Assembly (NCBI GenBank): GCA_036250195.1
Contig: JAVHZZ010000003.1
Span: forward strand, 333,833,875 to 333,897,874
Direction: 5' to 3'
Length of the DNA: 64,000 nucleotides
DNA from: Mixophyes australis
Taxonomy: Eukaryota > Chordata > Amphibia > Anura > Limnodynastidae
In this document: positions 59,855-64,000 of the stretch, piece after piece
Layout of the letters: each line of letters begins with the position of its first letter
How positions within the stretch are numbered: the first letter of the stretch is position 1
Notes under the pieces: model-generated
Databases searched by the model: none
What the model was told of the DNA's origin: nothing
What the model saw: only the letters and a program-made list of their open reading frames with translations
Made by a program: the position numbers and the translations under genes

Positions 59855-62817
59855 AACCTGTGCAAGATTGAGTGCTGACATCCTGTTTAACCCCTCACAG
59901 TAAAGATCCAAGACACAGGCCTGGTGAAGGCATTTTTGACACAGCAGACCAACAACCAAAGACAAAACTAAAGAAAAGAAAGAGTACTTGTCCTAAAAAG
60001 AGTTTGCATAAGGACATTTTTCAACATTAGTTACATCAACAATGTCAAACAAAGTCCATAGTGAGAGAGAGTGGAATCCAAAGTCAAGTGTGTCACCTGT
60101 GTAAGCACAGTTGCTCTGTCTTTTCTCTTCTGGCAGGTTGTACTATCAGGTCTTGTATTGTCAGCAACAAGAGAATCCAGCCATGAGAACACAGTCACAT
60201 TTATAGGTTAAGTCAAGGACTGATCAATTGTCATCTACAGGTGAGCTATATTTTGCCCCAGTGCACCAGTCAGACAATTACCATTATTTTGGTGGAGGAA
60301 AAAGGCACCTGGAGGGCTCCAACTGCTCTTTATCTAATTTTTAAAATCATTTTGCATAGTCAACTGGATGGATACATATTACTATACATTTATGTCATTT
60401 CTTTAAAGTTATATAAAAAAAAGCAAATTACATCTTTTATGTTCAGAGTCATACTTAGTTGGGCCAGGCCATTTATCCAATCAATCATATGGAAATGTTC
60501 CTTGTTGTTAATATCCCATTGCATTTGGGATTGATATTAACATTAAAGGGGCAATTCCATTCCTGGAAAGGTCCGTGAAGTTACTCTACGGAGATGTATC
60601 TTCACAAACTTTTTTCTCGCATCCTTTAGATGTGATATCCAAATGGCACATCGCCAGGGACTGAGTTGGCCTTTTAGAGCATATTTACTGTAATGTCATA
60701 TATACTGTGATTTCTATCATTTGAATTGATCTTAGTGTATATCGACAAACATTTGCATTGATTGAGGAACCTTGAGGTATGTTGAGATATATATAGAAGT
60801 TATTACATAATATGTAATTTTATTTGCCCAAAATCTGCAGAAGGTTTCATCCTTTCAAGTAAAGTTTCAGAGCACCATTGCTGCCTTCATCATTGTCTAC
60901 GTTTTGGGTGACTCTTGCCTCTCTGTATCGATGAGTCTTTGCAACAGCTCCGACCCAAGACCCAGGGAGAAGATCCTCACAAGGTCAGTTTAGTGGTAAC
61001 AAGTCTTTCAGGCTCTCATTGTCTAGGATAATCCCATCTGTCCCGGGTCATCAACATCATTGTATTCTGAAAACCATAATATCACACTTGCATTTTCCAA
61101 AAATTGCAGGGGCAGTTTTTACTATTACTGCAGCAGGTCTTATAATGAAATGAATGTGGCTCAGAGACTGAGAATAACACATGAGCATAAACTTATCAGC
61201 AGGGATATACAGCACCTAATCAGGCAGAAATATCAGTACAGCAACTACCGGAGGAGTGCACCAATTGAAAGTCATACTACAGTAATATAAACCTTTGTAA
61301 CAGAAGGATTGTTGTGTAGAACTGGACACAACATTGCAGAGAAGTCCCAACATAGTGCTTCAGTCTACCTACAAAAACCTTCTGAATACACATCTAGAAC
61401 TTATAGGCTCATCATTTTGTTGTGTTTTAGCTCAACATGAGCCTGGATCAATCCTTAAGACTTACTCTAACTGAACAAACAGCCTTTTGCCATATTTCAC
61501 TGTTACTTCTCATAGAACCAAAATGTAATATTTATCAGTGTGACATGTGCTTGGCTTATTCTTAAAACCAAACTATATTAAAGGAAAACTGACATTATAT
61601 ACATTTTAAATGTAATGTTTCAAGATAAAACAATAACAGAATATGGAAATTGGGCATATTTTATTTTTTCCATCTAACTGCAGAACCAATATAGTTTATA
61701 CGGTAGCATTGAGTATTAACAGTAGAAACAGCATTCACAACAACAGTTCTAAGACAACGTTTCAAGACTTATTGTAAAGACACCTAGATAAACCATTAAA
61801 ATTGCCATGTATCTTTCCATGTGACGGTCACTATGGGTCACAGCTAAGGATTCACCTGGGCTCTATCTGACCAGCCAAGATGGTAAATATAGGCCTTTGA
61901 AATATAAAAATATGAAATATAAATATGACAGAATCATTACATAAGGAATTTTTTTTGTCAAGAGCATTTTGCCACCATAGTTAAATCACAGAATAATTTG
62001 CTGCCCCATCCTATTATATAAGCTCTTCTCTTGCGGATGTGTGCATGTATAAAGTACCCTAAAGACAGACTTCATGTGTGTCATTTCTCTTTCCGCAATA
62101 ACAAAACTCCTACAACTTTAATCTCTTTTTAAAAGACTCCACTGACATTTTGGCATTCCACATGGTGAGTGAGTGGCGCCATATTGCATTTTCTAACATT
62201 CTACACAATGGTTCTTTCCCTTATTGTCTTTGTTTACTCAGCACGACTAAGTCCATCATTTTATATTCACAAGCAATTTTATAAAGAAACCCTAATATAT
62301 TCACTAAATCTAATCCTCTTAAAACAATTACCTTACGCCATGCAGATTTCAAATGTTTATTCTAAAATGTTCTAACAATAAACGTTTAAATATGCACTCT
62401 AGTGTATTTCTCAGAGCATATTTTATTCTAAGCCAAACACCCCAAAGTCCTGTTGCTTGGCAACTACCTATTCACACACTCTTCTGCAAAAGAGTTAATA
62501 CTATTAATATTTGTGTCTCTGCAGTTAAACTTAAGTTGCAAACGTTAAGAAAAACTAAACAAAATAATGTGATAAACCCCCTTCTTTTTTTATATATGCT
62601 AAGTAAACACCGCTTATTAGTAGATAAAAAAAATAAAAATCTAGCATTGGAAAGCTAATAGTGGATGTGGTTTTATTTGCATTCATTACAACCTCTCTAG
62701 ATGGAAACTTTGTACGGATTGTATTATTTTTCCATATAATGTCTGGGTGAAAGAACCTTTAAAAATGTTTTAGTCACCTTCTGTAGCTGTTTTCTTTTGC
62801 AGTTGCTGAGCTGCCTC
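59855..62817. other. Intronic sequence, nothing identified
   Basis: AT-rich with only short unrecognised open frames; no terminal repeats were found. Confidence 0.4.
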
Positions 62818-62924
62818 CAGGGGAAGTTGAACGCTCTATTGCCCATGGGTCAGGTTTAGCTATACAAGGGTGCATGGCAACCTTTTCTGCATATGGATGC
62901 CCCCTGAGTGAATTCAGACTATTA
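62818..62924 (+). other. Exon-like open segment (unverified)
   Basis: A strong acceptor (agctgttttcttttgcag) at about 62788-62805 is followed by an open frame VAELPPGEVERSIAHGSGLA that continues to the MITE at 62925. No good donor was seen (CAG|gtttag is weak), and the peptide is not recognised. Confidence 0.17.
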
Positions 62925-63141
62925 GGGTGGGGGGGAATCAATTTCTCCTAGAGCATCGCCGCGTTAAATCTAATTCCGTTATTACGGTAAATTTAACCCG
63001 GCTTTCTTGTCGCAGCTCCCAAAAAGCCGGCGTTGAAACTACAGTAATAACGGTATTTAAGCGCAATATTACCGTAATAGTGGTAATAGTGCGCAGGCCG
63101 CATTACTTTTTACAGTAACGCGGCCAATTGAATTCTCCCCC
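62925..63141. mobile_element. MITE (GGGGGAAT...CAATT ends), copy 2
   Basis: The left end GGGGGGGAATCAATT and the right end, reverse-complemented, GGGGGAGAATTCAATTGGCC are inverted. The interior shares 'ccgttattacggtaaatttaac' and 'attaccgtaatagtggtaatagtgcgc' type sequence with copy 1 at 24268. TTA flanks both ends (about 62922-62924 and 63142-63144). Confidence 0.78.
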
Positions 63142-63937
63142 TTACAGTGTATGTCAAAAGCTTGCACCAGCCTTTTGCCCCCGAATCAGTGCAGTGCATC
63201 AGCCTGTGGCCCCCTAATTGTCCACTCCTTGACAAAAAAAATCTGATGAGAGCTTTATAACGATGCACTCCATCTAATAGTTCCCAACTGTCGCGGTTTG
63301 TCCTGCTCAGCCTCTGGAGACGTATGGCATTGTGTCTTGTGCTCTTGTAAAAAAGATGTTTGTGAAGCAGTGTTAAAAGCAAAGATAACAGTTCTGGGGT
63401 CTGCCGTTGGTTCCCCATATCTATACGAATCGTGCCTGAAGCTGGTAGAGAAAAAAAAATACTGCAAGATTCCATGTGTGTATTGAGAAGGGTAAAAAGA
63501 AAGAAACATGGGACAATCTATTTTCTACTTCAAGATAATACATACAATCCAGGTGCTGACACAGATATCAGACGGACCCTGTGCAGGCCGCGTTAAGACT
63601 CTTATCCAACACTGTTCTCCTAAAAATAATTACCAGATTACTTTAACGAAACATGCTAGTGTACCATGTTTCTTGTTGCAGTGTGGCTATGACAAGTAAT
63701 TAATATGATTAAAATGGTGGGTCTATATTTTTCTTAGACAAATATTCATGCTAAGGATGCATAAATGCACTGAATAGCAAAAGTAATTTAAGAGGGGAGA
63801 CAAAATAAAAAGGACTTTAACAGTATTCCTAGCCATTCTGCACCCTCTGCAACACCCTCCACCTTTACATGCTATAGATCCGCTCATTGTCATATTGTAA
63901 TACCTATGTTATCAGAGTCTGCACACTGTCAATACAC
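63142..63937. other. Intronic sequence, nothing identified
   Basis: No coding sequence or recognised repeat was seen. Confidence 0.4.
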
Positions 63938-64000
63938 CATACTTGAATACCTTGGGCAAGTTCTCTCCGGAAGAGGGGCGTGGTGGGAGGGGGCATGGCC
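63938..64000. mobile_element. hAT element (CATACTTG family), cut by the window edge
   Basis: Begins CATACTTGaataccttgggcaag and continues 'ttctctccggaagagggg', similar to the end of the elements at 22921 and 38527. The other end is outside the window. Confidence 0.45.

Overview
The window looks like non-coding DNA from a vertebrate, most likely a frog (anuran amphibian). Three things point there. Recognisable coding sequence for a cellular protein is limited to one short, well-spliced macro-domain exon. The rest is AT-rich, intron-like sequence. The repeats are of kinds I associate with frog genomes: many hAT and Tc1 copies, tRNA-derived SINEs ending in GATGAT runs, palindromic MITEs, and elements ending in GGGCCTGATTCAT. 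I see no bacterial operons, CRISPR arrays or complete protein-coding genes. Species cannot be named from sequence alone.

Host gene: 30961-31053 (minus strand) is a 93-bp exon with consensus splice sites. It encodes the start of a macro domain and best fits MACROD2, a mono-ADP-ribosyl hydrolase gene known for very large introns. On this reading 31054-64000 is intron upstream of the exon and 1-30960 is intron downstream of it. No second exon was recognised.

Layout. 1-13 kb: a Helitron-like repeat (1.1 kb), a palindromic hAT-like element (2.2 kb), a dead Tc1 element (5.6-7.2 kb) and a small hAT with perfect target duplication (12.7 kb). 13-17 kb: a SINE, then a nested complex (14.45-16.33 kb) in which one repeat carries a 974-bp insertion built around 400-bp inverted arms and, separately, a 450-bp hAT; a copy of the same repeat without the hAT lies at 11.85-12.09 kb. 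20-28 kb: L1 and CR1-like LINE fragments, two small hATs, MITEs and a (TA)n tract. 30-39 kb: the exon, a TA-flanked transposon, a Tc1 interrupted by an element containing telomere-like repeats, a second Tc1 joined directly to a Helitron-like copy, and another hAT. 42-47 kb: a TIR transposon, a SINE, a long TA/CA microsatellite and a Tc1 split by a solo LTR. 50.25-54.16 kb: a nearly full-length but broken ZBED-type hAT with a visible promoter. 55-60 kb: a minisatellite joined to a SINE, a MITE split by an LTR-like block, and another TIR element. The right edge cuts a further hAT copy.

Apart from the exon, nothing here appears to work together as a pathway. The content is successive waves of mobile DNA, several of which can be put in relative order from their nesting. 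I found no convincing undescribed functional system; the most unusual items are the nested inverted-arm element, the telomere-repeat-bearing transposon, and the hAT palindrome with outward-facing splice donors on both arms.
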